From positions 1-23,231 of the forward strand of contig DEFA01000031.1 in assembly GCA_002350525.1 (NCBI GenBank): a stretch of DNA of 23,231 nt, given 5' to 3'. Within the stretch, counting starts at the first letter, position 1. Every line of letters starts with the position of its first letter. Below, in pieces: positions 16,576-23,231 of the stretch. The notes beneath the pieces are model-generated. The model was not told the origin of the DNA, did not search any database, and saw nothing but the letters and a program-made list of their open reading frames with translations. The DNA comes from Lachnospiraceae bacterium UBA2864. GTDB lineage: Bacteria; Bacillota; Clostridia; Lachnospirales; Lachnospiraceae. Made by a program: the position numbers and the translations under genes.

Positions 16576-17484
16576 TTATTCACGTCTTGCGAGTTCGTCA
16601 GTAATGTCTTCCCATGTAACACCACGCTCTACCATAAGAACCATGGCATGATACAGGAAGTCCGCGATCTCATACTTAATCTCTTCCGCATCCGGATTCT
16701 TGGCGGCAATGACGATCTCAGTACACTCCTCACCGACCTTTTTAAGTATCTTATCTATACCCTTGTCAAAAAGGTAATTTGTATAGCTTCCTTCACGAGG
16801 ATTCTCTTTTCTGTCTTTAACAGTTGCATATACATCCTGCAGTACCGTGAATGCATCGGATACCTCCGAGCTGTTCTTTACGGCAAGCGGAGTAAAGAAG
16901 CAGGTCTCGTTGCCCGTATGGCAGGCAGGACCTTCCTGCTTAACCTTGGCAAGGATAGTATCCTTATCGCAGTCGATTGTAAGACTCAGCATATGCTGAA
17001 AATGTCCCGACTCCTCACCCTTTGTCCAGAGCTTCTCACGGCTTCTTGACCAGTAAGTCATAAGTCCCGTTTCAAGAGTCTTATTATAGGACTCCTCGTT
17101 CATATAAGCCATCATAAGGACCTTACCTGTGTAATAGTCCTGAGCGATACAAGGAACAAGTCCGTTCTCGTTAGTCTTAAATTCACTGAAAGGAATCTTC
17201 GTTACAGTCTTAAGACCTTCTATCCTTGAATCAACCTCATCCAGGCTTTTCACGATTTTTTCTTCAAATCTCGCCTGAGATTCGGCATATATCTTTTCAT
17301 CTTCAACAAGTGCGAAGTTGGCACCTGCATAAAGAACCTTCTTTACATCTTCAAATCTTGGACTGTGCTTCGTAATATCAACTACTATAATCTCTTCAGC
17401 GGACTTATCTCTCTCCGCCTTGATTACATTTACGAATTCATCCGTTGTCATATCCTTGCAGGATATAAATGTATAACTACTCAT
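16576..17484 (-). CDS. hisIE: HisIE with an N-terminal extension
   Basis: Bifunctional enzyme for the second and third steps of histidine synthesis: phosphoribosyl-ATP pyrophosphatase and phosphoribosyl-AMP cyclohydrolase. The cyclohydrolase (HisI) is at about 106-200, with YWSRSREKLWTKG, metal-binding DCDKD at 171-175, and C188, H189 and C195 in GPACHTGNETC. The pyrophosphatase (HisE) is at about 211-302, with KKVGEECTEIVIAAKN and EIADFLYHAMVLM. Residues 1-105 are extra compared with an ordinary 200-residue HisIE. They include EIIVVDIT and FEDVKKVLYAGANFALVED, which resemble strand-helix units of the HisA/HisF barrel, but are far too short for a barrel. It starts 1 base after the hisB stop; GGGAG lies about 9 bases before the ATG, overlapping the end of hisB. 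Confidence 0.93.
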   Translation of the reverse strand: MSSYTFISCKDMTTDEFVNVIKAERDKSAEEIIVVDITKHSPRFEDVKKVLYAGANFALVEDEKIYAESQARFEEKIVKSLDEVDSRIEGLKTVTKIPFSEFKTNENGLVPCIAQDYYTGKVLMMAYMNEESYNKTLETGLMTYWSRSREKLWTKGEESGHFQHMLSLTIDCDKDTILAKVKQEGPACHTGNETCFFTPLAVKNSSEVSDAFTVLQDVYATVKDRKENPREGSYTNYLFDKGIDKILKKVGEECTEIVIAAKNPDAEEIKYEIADFLYHAMVLMVERGVTWEDITDELARRE

Positions 17485-17485
17485 T

Positions 17486-18079
17486 CTATAATGCTCCCTT
17501 AGTTGAAAGTAATCCGTCTCCGAGTCTCGGATCCTTTGAAACGGCTATAGACAGCGCATTTGCAAATGCTTTAAATGCCGCTTCTATTATGTGATGATTA
17601 TTGGAACCCGAAAGCTGCTTAAAGTGCAGATTCATCTCTGCGGCATATGAAACCGCATAGAAGAATTCTTTAAACATTTCGGTATCAAAATAACCGACTC
17701 TCGGAACCGTAAGCTCTATATCCGAAACATAGTAAGGTCTTCCGGAAAGATCGACAGCGGATACTATAAGTGTTTCATCCATAGGCATTATGAAAGAACC
17801 ATATCTCTTTATTCCCGTCTTATCACCTACAGCTTCTTTTATAGCCTTACCGAGTACGATACCTGTATCTTCTATGGAGTGATGTGAATCCACATAGAGG
17901 TCACCCTTTACAGTGACATCCAGGTCAAAATAGCCATGCTTTGCGAAACTCTTAAGCATGTGATCAAGGAATCCTATTCCCGTATCCACATTTGAATTGC
18001 CGCTTCCGTCAAGATTAAGAGTAAGCTTAATATCAGTCTCACCCGTTTTTCTCTCAATTGTCGATATTCTGTCAGCCAT
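17486..18079 (-). CDS. hisB: Imidazoleglycerol-phosphate dehydratase
   Basis: Dehydrates imidazoleglycerol phosphate to imidazoleacetol phosphate in histidine synthesis. At 197 residues it is the monofunctional form, without the phosphatase domain of the E. coli protein. The two metal-binding signatures are present: DSHHSIEDTG (H66, H67, E70) and NNHHIIEAAFKAF (H162, H163, E166). Two ATGs lie in tandem; the second, at 18079, is 5 bases after AGGAGG and is preferred over the first, which is only 2 bases away. An upstream GTG would translate the ribosome site. It follows hisD by 32 bases and abuts hisIE. Confidence 0.97.
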   Translation of the reverse strand: MADRISTIERKTGETDIKLTLNLDGSGNSNVDTGIGFLDHMLKSFAKHGYFDLDVTVKGDLYVDSHHSIEDTGIVLGKAIKEAVGDKTGIKRYGSFIMPMDETLIVSAVDLSGRPYYVSDIELTVPRVGYFDTEMFKEFFYAVSYAAEMNLHFKQLSGSNNHHIIEAAFKAFANALSIAVSKDPRLGDGLLSTKGAL

Positions 18080-18111
18080 CATAACCTCCTTCACATATAA
18101 TCCGTTATCAC

Positions 18112-19410
18112 TTACTGTTCATCCTTAAATCTTACAGCTATTGAATTTGCGTGAGCTGTAAGGCCCTCTGATTTCGCAAACATCTGGATATCCTTTGATA
18201 CCGCTCTTAAAGCATCCTCAGAATAGCATATGATGCTTGACTTCTTTATGAAATCATCCACACCGAGCGGTGAGAAGAATCTTGCGGTTCCGTTTGTCGG
18301 AAGAACGTGATTAGGTCCTGCAAAATAATCTCCGAGAGGCTCTGATGAATACTCTCCAAGGAAGATTGCACCCGCATTCTTAATCTTGGTCATGATATCC
18401 CAAGGATTGGCCGTAACTATCTCCATATGCTCCGGAGCAATCTCGTTAGCGGCATCTATTGCATCCTGCATATTGTCTGCTACAAGGATCACGCCGAAGT
18501 TTTCAAGAGACTTCTCGATGATCTCTTTTCTTTCAAGTTTAGCTGTAAACTTGTCAACCCACTCGGATACTTCTCCCGCAAGCTTCTCGCTTGTAGTTAC
18601 AAGCGTTGCTGAAGCAAGTTCGTCATGTTCGGCCTGTGACAGAAGATCCGCCGCAACAAACTCAGGATTAGCTGTCTCATCGGCAAGTACAAGAATTTCA
18701 CTCGGACCTGCGATGGAATCTATGCTAACATGTCCGTAGCAGAGTCTCTTTGCAAGAGCAACAAAGATATTTCCCGGGCCAACAATCTTATCAACCTTAG
18801 GAATACTCTTTGTACCATATGCAAGAGCTGCTATAGCTTGTGCTCCGCCGACCTTATATATCTCCGTAACGCCTGCTTCCTTGGCAGCAACAAGAGTCAT
18901 CGGATATACCTTCCCCTCAGCATTACACGGTGTTGTCATTATGATATTCGGAACTCCCGCAACCTGTGCCGGAATAACATTCATAAGAACAGTTGAAGGA
19001 TATGCCGCCTTGCCGCCCGGTACATACACACCGGCATACTCTACAGGTGATACTCTCTGTCCGAGAATAATTCCTGTATCTTCAGTTGTTATCCAGGTGT
19101 TTCTCTTCTGCTTTGCATGGAAGTCTCTGATATTCTTAATGGCACGTCTTATAACTTCGAGAAGCTCCTTATCTATTTCATTATATGCTTCTTCAATCTC
19201 AGCATCGGTAACTCTGATATTTTCTTCATTTATATCAGCCTTATCGAACTTCTTTGTATATTCAAAAACAGCCTCATCACCGCGAAGATGGACATCATTT
19301 ACAATATCCTTAACTATCTTCTCATAATCTCCGTAATCGTCCGTTGTTCTCTTCAGTAAACCTGCAAGGAGATTATTCTTCGTTTCGCTGCTCAATCTGA
19401 CTGTCTTCAT
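18112..19410 (-). CDS. hisD: Histidinol dehydrogenase
   Basis: Catalyses the last two oxidations, histidinol to histidine, using NAD and zinc in the cytoplasm. The 432-residue length is normal. Zinc ligand positions match the E. coli enzyme: Q259 and H262 in QAEHDE, D361 in PLGDYFAGPNH, and H420 near the C-terminus. The catalytic E327-H328 pair is in APEHMEIV. PVEYAGVYVPGGKAAYPST at about 122-140 and GPGNIFVA are further family blocks. Of two near ATGs, the one at 19410 is 6 bases after AGGAGG while the one at 19416 touches it, so the later one is used. It follows hisG by 45 bases. Confidence 0.97.
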   Translation of the reverse strand: MKTVRLSSETKNNLLAGLLKRTTDDYGDYEKIVKDIVNDVHLRGDEAVFEYTKKFDKADINEENIRVTDAEIEEAYNEIDKELLEVIRRAIKNIRDFHAKQKRNTWITTEDTGIILGQRVSPVEYAGVYVPGGKAAYPSTVLMNVIPAQVAGVPNIIMTTPCNAEGKVYPMTLVAAKEAGVTEIYKVGGAQAIAALAYGTKSIPKVDKIVGPGNIFVALAKRLCYGHVSIDSIAGPSEILVLADETANPEFVAADLLSQAEHDELASATLVTTSEKLAGEVSEWVDKFTAKLERKEIIEKSLENFGVILVADNMQDAIDAANEIAPEHMEIVTANPWDIMTKIKNAGAIFLGEYSSEPLGDYFAGPNHVLPTNGTARFFSPLGVDDFIKKSSIICYSEDALRAVSKDIQMFAKSEGLTAHANSIAVRFKDEQ

Positions 19411-19455
19411 ATTCATCCTCCTGTATTTTTACCGCAGGATATGTCCTTTGGTAAA

Positions 19456-20097
19456 TTAATTATTTAGTACACTACCCAGCTTTGTAAGGAAATCTCTTAT
19501 CCTCTCATGCTGCATTCTGAGGCTTACCTGATTTACGACCACTCTGGCTGAAAGCGGGCATACCTCTTCAAGAACCATAAGTCCATTCTCTTTAAGTGTT
19601 GAACCTGTCTCCACTATATCGACTATAACTTCGGAAAGTCCGACAATGGGTGCGAGTTCCACAGAACCGTTAAGCTTTATGATCTCAACTGTCTGGTTCT
19701 TCTTGTTTGTAAAATAATCCTTTGCTATATTAGGATATTTTGTGGCAACACGGATGATTTCGTTCCTTGAGAGAAGTTCCTTTGCACTTTCCGGACCGCA
19801 TACACACATTCTGCACTTACCGAGTCCGAGATCCATAACCTCGTAAAGGTTTCTTCCTTCCTCAAGTATAGTATCCTTACCAACAATTCCTATATCAGCT
19901 GCACCGTACTCTACATATGTAGGTACATCACTCGGCTTTGCAAGAAAGAAACGCATACCCAGCTCTTCGTTGGTGAAGATGAGCTTACGGGTATCCTTAT
20001 CTTTCATCTCTTCACAAGTTATTCCAATCTGTTCAAACAGCTTCAGAGAATCTTTAGCAAGTCTTCCCTTAGCCATGGCAAATGTAAGATATCTCAT
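19456..20097 (-). CDS. hisG: ATP phosphoribosyltransferase, short form
   Basis: First enzyme of histidine synthesis, joining ATP and PRPP. At 213 residues it lacks the C-terminal regulatory domain of the long HisG form and therefore needs HisZ, which is encoded just upstream. Visible blocks are the N-terminal LTFAMAKGRLAK, GAADIGIVGKD at about 69-79, and the PRPP loop DIVETGSTLKENGL. The ATG at 20097 has GAGG 6 bases upstream; that site overlaps the hisZ stop, so the two genes are probably translated together. A TTG at 20109 would make the start overlap the ribosome site. Confidence 0.96.
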   Translation of the reverse strand: MRYLTFAMAKGRLAKDSLKLFEQIGITCEEMKDKDTRKLIFTNEELGMRFFLAKPSDVPTYVEYGAADIGIVGKDTILEEGRNLYEVMDLGLGKCRMCVCGPESAKELLSRNEIIRVATKYPNIAKDYFTNKKNQTVEIIKLNGSVELAPIVGLSEVIVDIVETGSTLKENGLMVLEEVCPLSARVVVNQVSLRMQHERIRDFLTKLGSVLNN

Positions 20098-20105
20098 TCT
20101 ATACC

Positions 20106-21323
20106 TCAAGCATCTAAATTAATAATATTGTTTTTGTCACCGTTTACTTCATATACAGCAGTGTAGCCCTTTGAACGGAAGTACTGCTCATACTCATCAA
20201 GAGTATGCTTCTTGGATCGTCTTATAAGATCCGTGTTGCGACCTTCACTTCTGAGAGATGCAGCAAGCTTTACCGCATGTTCCTGATCTTCTATGTCATA
20301 GATAACGGCAATTCCCGCAGGAGATTTCTTCATATCAATCTTCTGACGGCGAAGCGCATTCATAAGTTCATCAACATAAATCGCAAATCCTATGGACGGA
20401 GCACCTTTTCCGAACTGTGACAAAAGGTTGTTATATCTTCCGCCTTTGACAACCGGATTACCGGTTCCGTAGGTAAATCCTCTGTAAACGATTCCCGTAT
20501 AGTAATCATATCCGTTGATCATGCTGAGATCGTAACCGATATAATCCTGATAGCCATAATATGAAATGGCTGTATAAACCTTTCTCATTCTGTCGATTGC
20601 ATCAAGGCTTCTCGGATTATCAACGAGTTTTTCTGCCTTATCAAGCATTTCCGGACCACCAAAAAGAGTATCCAGACTGAGGATAGCCATTCTTGTCTTA
20701 TCCGGAATATTAAGTCCGGAAACATATTCCGAAAGGCCGAAGAAATTCTTGATCCTTATATACTGTCTAAGCTTGTATTCGACATCCGAATCAATACCTG
20801 CCGACTCCATGATTCCCTTGAAGAAATCCACAACTCCGAGCTCTATACGGAAATCCTCGAGCCCTACAGCCTTCATACAGTCGATAATGCATGCAAGCAT
20901 CTCAGCATCTGCAGCCGATGAATCATCATTAAAAAGCTCGCATCCGATCTGTGTGATCTCACTCAGCTTCCCCTGATGCTTCGGAGCATTGGTAAATGTC
21001 TGTCCCTGATAGCAGAGTCTTATAGGAAGATTATCATCAGCATAATACTTTGCTACACAGCGAGCCACACTCGGGGTAATGTCAGGTCTCAGAACAAGAG
21101 TATTGTTATCTCTGTCAAAGAACTTGTACATATCTGTAGACGGAGCGGAACCCTTGTCGAAATTAAATATATCAAAGAATTCAAAATGAGGTGTTTCGAT
21201 ATCCTGATTTCCGTAAAGTTTAAGAACCTTATGAATCTCTTCCATCAGCATTTTCTTTTCATCGCATTCCGCTGCGTATATGTCGCGCACACCCTCAGGT
21301 GTTTGTAATAATGTATCCTTCAT
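20106..21323 (-). CDS. hisZ: ATP phosphoribosyltransferase regulatory subunit
   Basis: A catalytically inactive paralogue of histidyl-tRNA synthetase that forms the octameric enzyme with short HisG and confers histidine feedback. The 405 residues follow the HisS fold: TPEGVRDIYAAE at about 9-20, RPDITPSVARCVA as the motif 2-like region, YQGQTFTNAPKHQGKLSEITQIG, and motif 3-like KGGRYNNLLSQFG followed by PSIGFAI. The last 80 residues are a small alpha/beta part, weaker than a true HisS anticodon domain. Together with the neighbouring hisG this separates it from HisS. AGGAGA lies 6 bases before the ATG. It is the first gene of the his operon. Confidence 0.95.
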   Translation of the reverse strand: MKDTLLQTPEGVRDIYAAECDEKKMLMEEIHKVLKLYGNQDIETPHFEFFDIFNFDKGSAPSTDMYKFFDRDNNTLVLRPDITPSVARCVAKYYADDNLPIRLCYQGQTFTNAPKHQGKLSEITQIGCELFNDDSSAADAEMLACIIDCMKAVGLEDFRIELGVVDFFKGIMESAGIDSDVEYKLRQYIRIKNFFGLSEYVSGLNIPDKTRMAILSLDTLFGGPEMLDKAEKLVDNPRSLDAIDRMRKVYTAISYYGYQDYIGYDLSMINGYDYYTGIVYRGFTYGTGNPVVKGGRYNNLLSQFGKGAPSIGFAIYVDELMNALRRQKIDMKKSPAGIAVIYDIEDQEHAVKLAASLRSEGRNTDLIRRSKKHTLDEYEQYFRSKGYTAVYEVNGDKNNIINLDA

Positions 21324-21344
21324 GTTGTCTCCTAACAGCTTATG

Positions 21345-21359
21345 ATCGTTTCAAACGAT
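21345..21359. promoter_or_regulatory. Perfect palindrome in the his leader
   Basis: ATCGTTT-C-AAACGAT: two 7-base arms around one central base. Measured from the predicted start near 21365 it covers about +6 to +20 of the transcript, and it ends 21 bases before the hisZ ATG. The position suits a repressor operator. With a 1-base centre it is a poor RNA hairpin, and no T run follows, so it is not a terminator. The binding protein is unknown. Confidence 0.5.
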
Positions 21360-21371
21360 AAAACTCAGGTT

Positions 21372-21400
21372 ATTGTAGTACAAATCCCTTTTTAAATCAA
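21372..21400 (-). promoter_or_regulatory. his operon promoter
   Basis: On the minus strand, TTGATT (21400-21395), a 17-base spacer and TACAAT (21377-21372). The -35 box lies 4 bases after the stop codon of the preceding gene. The leader to hisZ would be about 42 bases, too short for a T-box or a histidine-rich leader peptide. Confidence 0.8.
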
Positions 21401-21403
21401 GGA

Positions 21404-21733
21404 TTAAGAATATACAACATCCATATATATTCCGGTCTTATCCTCTTTACAGGTTGCAAACCGGTACTTTACTCTCGTGCTTTCATTGAATCTGGCGGAA
21501 ATGTGTGAATACGGATAAGCTACCGAACATTCGAGTTGTCTGAACGCTCTGTCCGCTTCTTCCACCGAAAACTCCTTCATTCTCACATCAACTATATACT
21601 TGTTAAAGCTGACATTTATATTCACTGTATTTGTCGATTTATCTTTCATTATAACTTCTTCAACCCGGTGAATAAGATTCTCATCAAGCTGAAGTGTAAG
21701 TCTTCCGATGTATTCATTTAAAACTCTGAACAA
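21404..21733 (-). CDS. Small protein of unknown function
   Basis: A 109-residue soluble protein that I do not recognise. It has no signal peptide or membrane span. The sequence alternates short beta-like stretches (TLQLDENL, NTVNINVSFNKYIVDVRM) with a helix-like acidic segment FSVEEADRAFRQLE, and ends in a beta-rich tail YMDVVYS, suggesting a small alpha/beta domain. The best start is a TTG at 21733 with AGGAG 8 bases upstream; the first internal ATG, at codon 29, has no such site and would drop conserved-looking sequence. It follows the HD-GYP gene by 40 bases in the same direction and is probably on the same transcript, which makes a link to that signalling protein possible but unproven. 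Confidence 0.65.
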   Translation of the reverse strand: MFRVLNEYIGRLTLQLDENLIHRVEEVIMKDKSTNTVNINVSFNKYIVDVRMKEFSVEEADRAFRQLECSVAYPYSHISARFNESTRVKYRFATCKEDKTGIYMDVVYS

Positions 21734-21773
21734 AATAAATTCTCCTAGCCGATCTTAATTTAGTCTTTGATCC

Positions 21774-22967
21774 TTACTGATTTCTTACCTTTGTATCAGG
21801 TATAGCATCATGAATTTCTTTAAACTTTTCTCTGTTCTTGATAAAAAGTCTTACTACAGCCGGATCGAAATGCTTTCCACTGTTCTTTATTATCTCGTCA
21901 TATGCTTCTTCAACTGTCCAGCCCTTCTTGTAAGATCTTTCTGAAGTAAGTGCATCGAAAACATCCGCAACGGCAATAAGTCTTGATATATAAGCTATTT
22001 CCTTCCCCTTCATACCAAGATAGCCCGTACCGTCCCATCTCTCATGATGCTCCTTTGCCATTATTGCTGCAAGCTTCATTATTTCACCAGGACAATCCTT
22101 AAGAAGCGCTTCTCCGTATAACACATGACTCTTCAGTATACTGAATTCTTCATCAGTTAACTTGGATGGCTTATTAAGGATCTCTTCGGGTATCATGAGT
22201 TTTCCGAGGTCATGCATCATGGCTGCGGTTGCAACTTTCTCATTATACTCGTCATCAAACCCGGAAGCATGTCCCAAAACCTTCATATATTCAGCAACTC
22301 TCTTGATATGTTCGCCGGTTTCAAGTGACTTTGTTTCACTCATTTCCGAAAAAGCATATATGAGATATTTCTGATTCTCCGTCATGGTAATAGCTGTCTC
22401 AATATATTTGTCAGACATCTGGGAATTTCTCGAAACTATAAAGAATGCTATAAATGACATGAAGATGATTGTGAAGATGATCGGAAATGTCATTGTAAGG
22501 AAGATATCCTCATAACTCTCGAAATTGTATCTCAGAACATATTGCGGATAATTAAACTGAAACCACGCCGAACAAAGCATCGTAGCCGATTCGACAAGCG
22601 ATGTAAAGAGGACAAATGTTCTGTTGGAATACATGGATGCAAGAAGTATCGGGAAAAGGATCATCGGATAAACAATGGTATTGAACTCGGTAATTAGAAT
22701 TCCGATGGTAAGGATCGTGCAGGTAATGATAATGTGTCGTGTAATCCGCATGGAATACATTCTGAAAAGAGGAATGTATATACACGGGATAATGACGACA
22801 AGCACACATAAAACTCCCGATATTGTAAGAATCAGCGGGTTATATCTATTGATGATAAACATGATGGCATAAAAGAGCACAAGAAAAACAAGTACTACTC
22901 TCATACAGCGTACAGAAATCTTATTTAAATCTTCTGTAGTTTTACTTCTGTAATACTTCTTGTCCAT
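21774..22967 (-). CDS. Membrane HD-GYP-type phosphohydrolase
   Basis: A 397-residue protein with an N-terminal membrane region and a C-terminal HD domain of the HD-GYP group, the class that degrades cyclic di-GMP or related signals. About five or six hydrophobic spans occur between residues 22 and 180, with no recognisable sensor domain. The HD part, at about 200-385, keeps H220, the HDLGK motif at 252-256, the H307-H308 pair, and D335 in ADVFDAL. The GYP motif reads GYLG (315-318): the proline is missing and the loop is one residue shorter than the usual GYPxGLKG. Activity on cyclic di-GMP is therefore uncertain. The ATG at 22967 has GGGGG about 6 bases upstream; a GTG at 23018 falls at the predicted transcript start and is rejected. 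It is followed by an unknown 109-residue gene. Confidence 0.85.
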   Translation of the reverse strand: MDKKYYRSKTTEDLNKISVRCMRVVLVFLVLFYAIMFIINRYNPLILTISGVLCVLVVIIPCIYIPLFRMYSMRITRHIIITCTILTIGILITEFNTIVYPMILFPILLASMYSNRTFVLFTSLVESATMLCSAWFQFNYPQYVLRYNFESYEDIFLTMTFPIIFTIIFMSFIAFFIVSRNSQMSDKYIETAITMTENQKYLIYAFSEMSETKSLETGEHIKRVAEYMKVLGHASGFDDEYNEKVATAAMMHDLGKLMIPEEILNKPSKLTDEEFSILKSHVLYGEALLKDCPGEIMKLAAIMAKEHHERWDGTGYLGMKGKEIAYISRLIAVADVFDALTSERSYKKGWTVEEAYDEIIKNSGKHFDPAVVRLFIKNREKFKEIHDAIPDTKVRNQ

Positions 22968-23024
22968 CACAACCCCCGAAACTGAATAAAGATGTATCCC
23001 GGTTTCCGAAAGATACACCTTACA

Positions 23025-23053
23025 ATCATACCATTTTTACGCGCCTTTTACAA
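23025..23053 (-). promoter_or_regulatory. Promoter for the HD-GYP gene
   Basis: On the minus strand, TTGTAA (23053-23048), a 17-base spacer and TATGAT (23030-23025), with TGG in front making an extended -10. The -35 box lies inside the last codons of rsfS. The start site is near 23018, leaving a leader of about 50 bases. Confidence 0.75.
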
Positions 23054-23231
23054 CAATAGTGTCTGCATCCCGCCAGGTTCCGTCGATGTTATAAAACTCT
23101 CTCATTTCATCCGAAAACAGATGTACGACTATATCACCGTAATCCAGAAGAACCCAGCCTCCTTCAGAGCGTCCTTCCCTGCCGATAAGTGCATATTCAT
23201 TTTTATACATAGCCGTCTCAACCCCGTCTAC
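23037..23231 (-). CDS. rsfS: Ribosomal silencing factor RsfS, C-terminal part
   Basis: The last 64 residues of RsfS (Iojap family), cut by the window edge. RsfS binds L14 on the 50S subunit and blocks subunit joining when nutrients are short. The family core is clear in the segment EGGWVLLDYGDIVVHLFSDE, followed by MREFYNIDGTWRDA, matching the usual LLDYGDVVVHVF and RxFYxLExLW pattern. The stop is TAA at 23039-23037. The HD-GYP promoter overlaps its end. In related genomes nadD and an HD hydrolase (yqeK) often precede rsfS; these would lie outside the window. Confidence 0.92.
   Translation of the reverse strand, partial: VDGVETAMYKNEYALIGREGRSEGGWVLLDYGDIVVHLFSDEMREFYNIDGTWRDADTIVVKGA

Noticed and set aside
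18881..19327. 148-codon open frame on the plus strand across hisD
   Set aside because: It lies wholly inside hisD on the opposite strand and has no matching ribosome site or recognisable product. The other plus-strand frames in the window are likewise antisense to well-supported genes or fall in gaps without support.
21324..21365. T-box or histidine leader peptide before hisZ
   Set aside because: The predicted leader is only about 42 bases and contains no open frame with histidine codons and no T-box structure.

Overview
The window reads as a piece of a low-to-moderate-GC Firmicutes chromosome, most likely a Lachnospiraceae member of the Butyrivibrio/Roseburia type. Reasons are the short HisG paired with HisZ, a ProB without a PUA domain, a 58-residue S21, AGGAGG ribosome binding sites, a DUF3048 lipoprotein, and a HisIE with an N-terminal extension that I associate with this family. 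The family call rests on gene content and recall, not on a search. Every supported gene lies on the minus strand, so the text below follows transcription from the right edge to the left. I saw no tRNA, rRNA, CRISPR array, insertion sequence or phage gene.

Right end (about 23231-21404): the 3' end of rsfS, then a membrane HD-GYP-type phosphohydrolase with its own promoter, whose -35 box lies inside rsfS, then a 109-residue protein of unknown function. Next (21400-13903) is a histidine biosynthesis operon, hisZ-hisG-hisD-hisB-hisIE, running directly into alaS. It has a good sigma-A promoter, and a perfect 15-bp palindrome sits just after the predicted start site. hisC, hisH, hisA and hisF are not in the window.

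Middle (13866-7976): rpsU is a stand-alone unit with a consensus promoter and a strong terminator. It is followed by a tightly packed run, phoH-ybeY-DUF3048 lipoprotein-HI0933-type flavoprotein-COG2509 flavoprotein, in which the last three junctions overlap by 4 to 8 bases. This joins RNA/ribosome maturation (PhoH, YbeY) to two uncharacterised FAD enzymes. proB follows as a single-gene unit with its own promoter and terminator, then a lone lipoprotein gene with its own terminator.

Left end (5475-1): a 359-base gap holds a small signal-peptide-like reading frame that looks broken by a one-base shift at a T7 run, and the promoter for the next group. That group is a patatin-like phospholipase with a long acidic repetitive N-terminus, a cytidylate kinase-like protein, a DJ-1/PfpI protein, and a GH42 beta-galactosidase ending in a terminator region.

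Several starts given here are internal to the longest open frame, because the longest frame would place the ribosome binding site inside the coding sequence. Most of the window is housekeeping. I did not find a convincing new multi-gene system. The best leads are the shrunken HisF-like domain on HisIE, the his leader palindrome, the broken small secreted peptide, the GYP-motif loss in the HD protein, and the patatin architecture.
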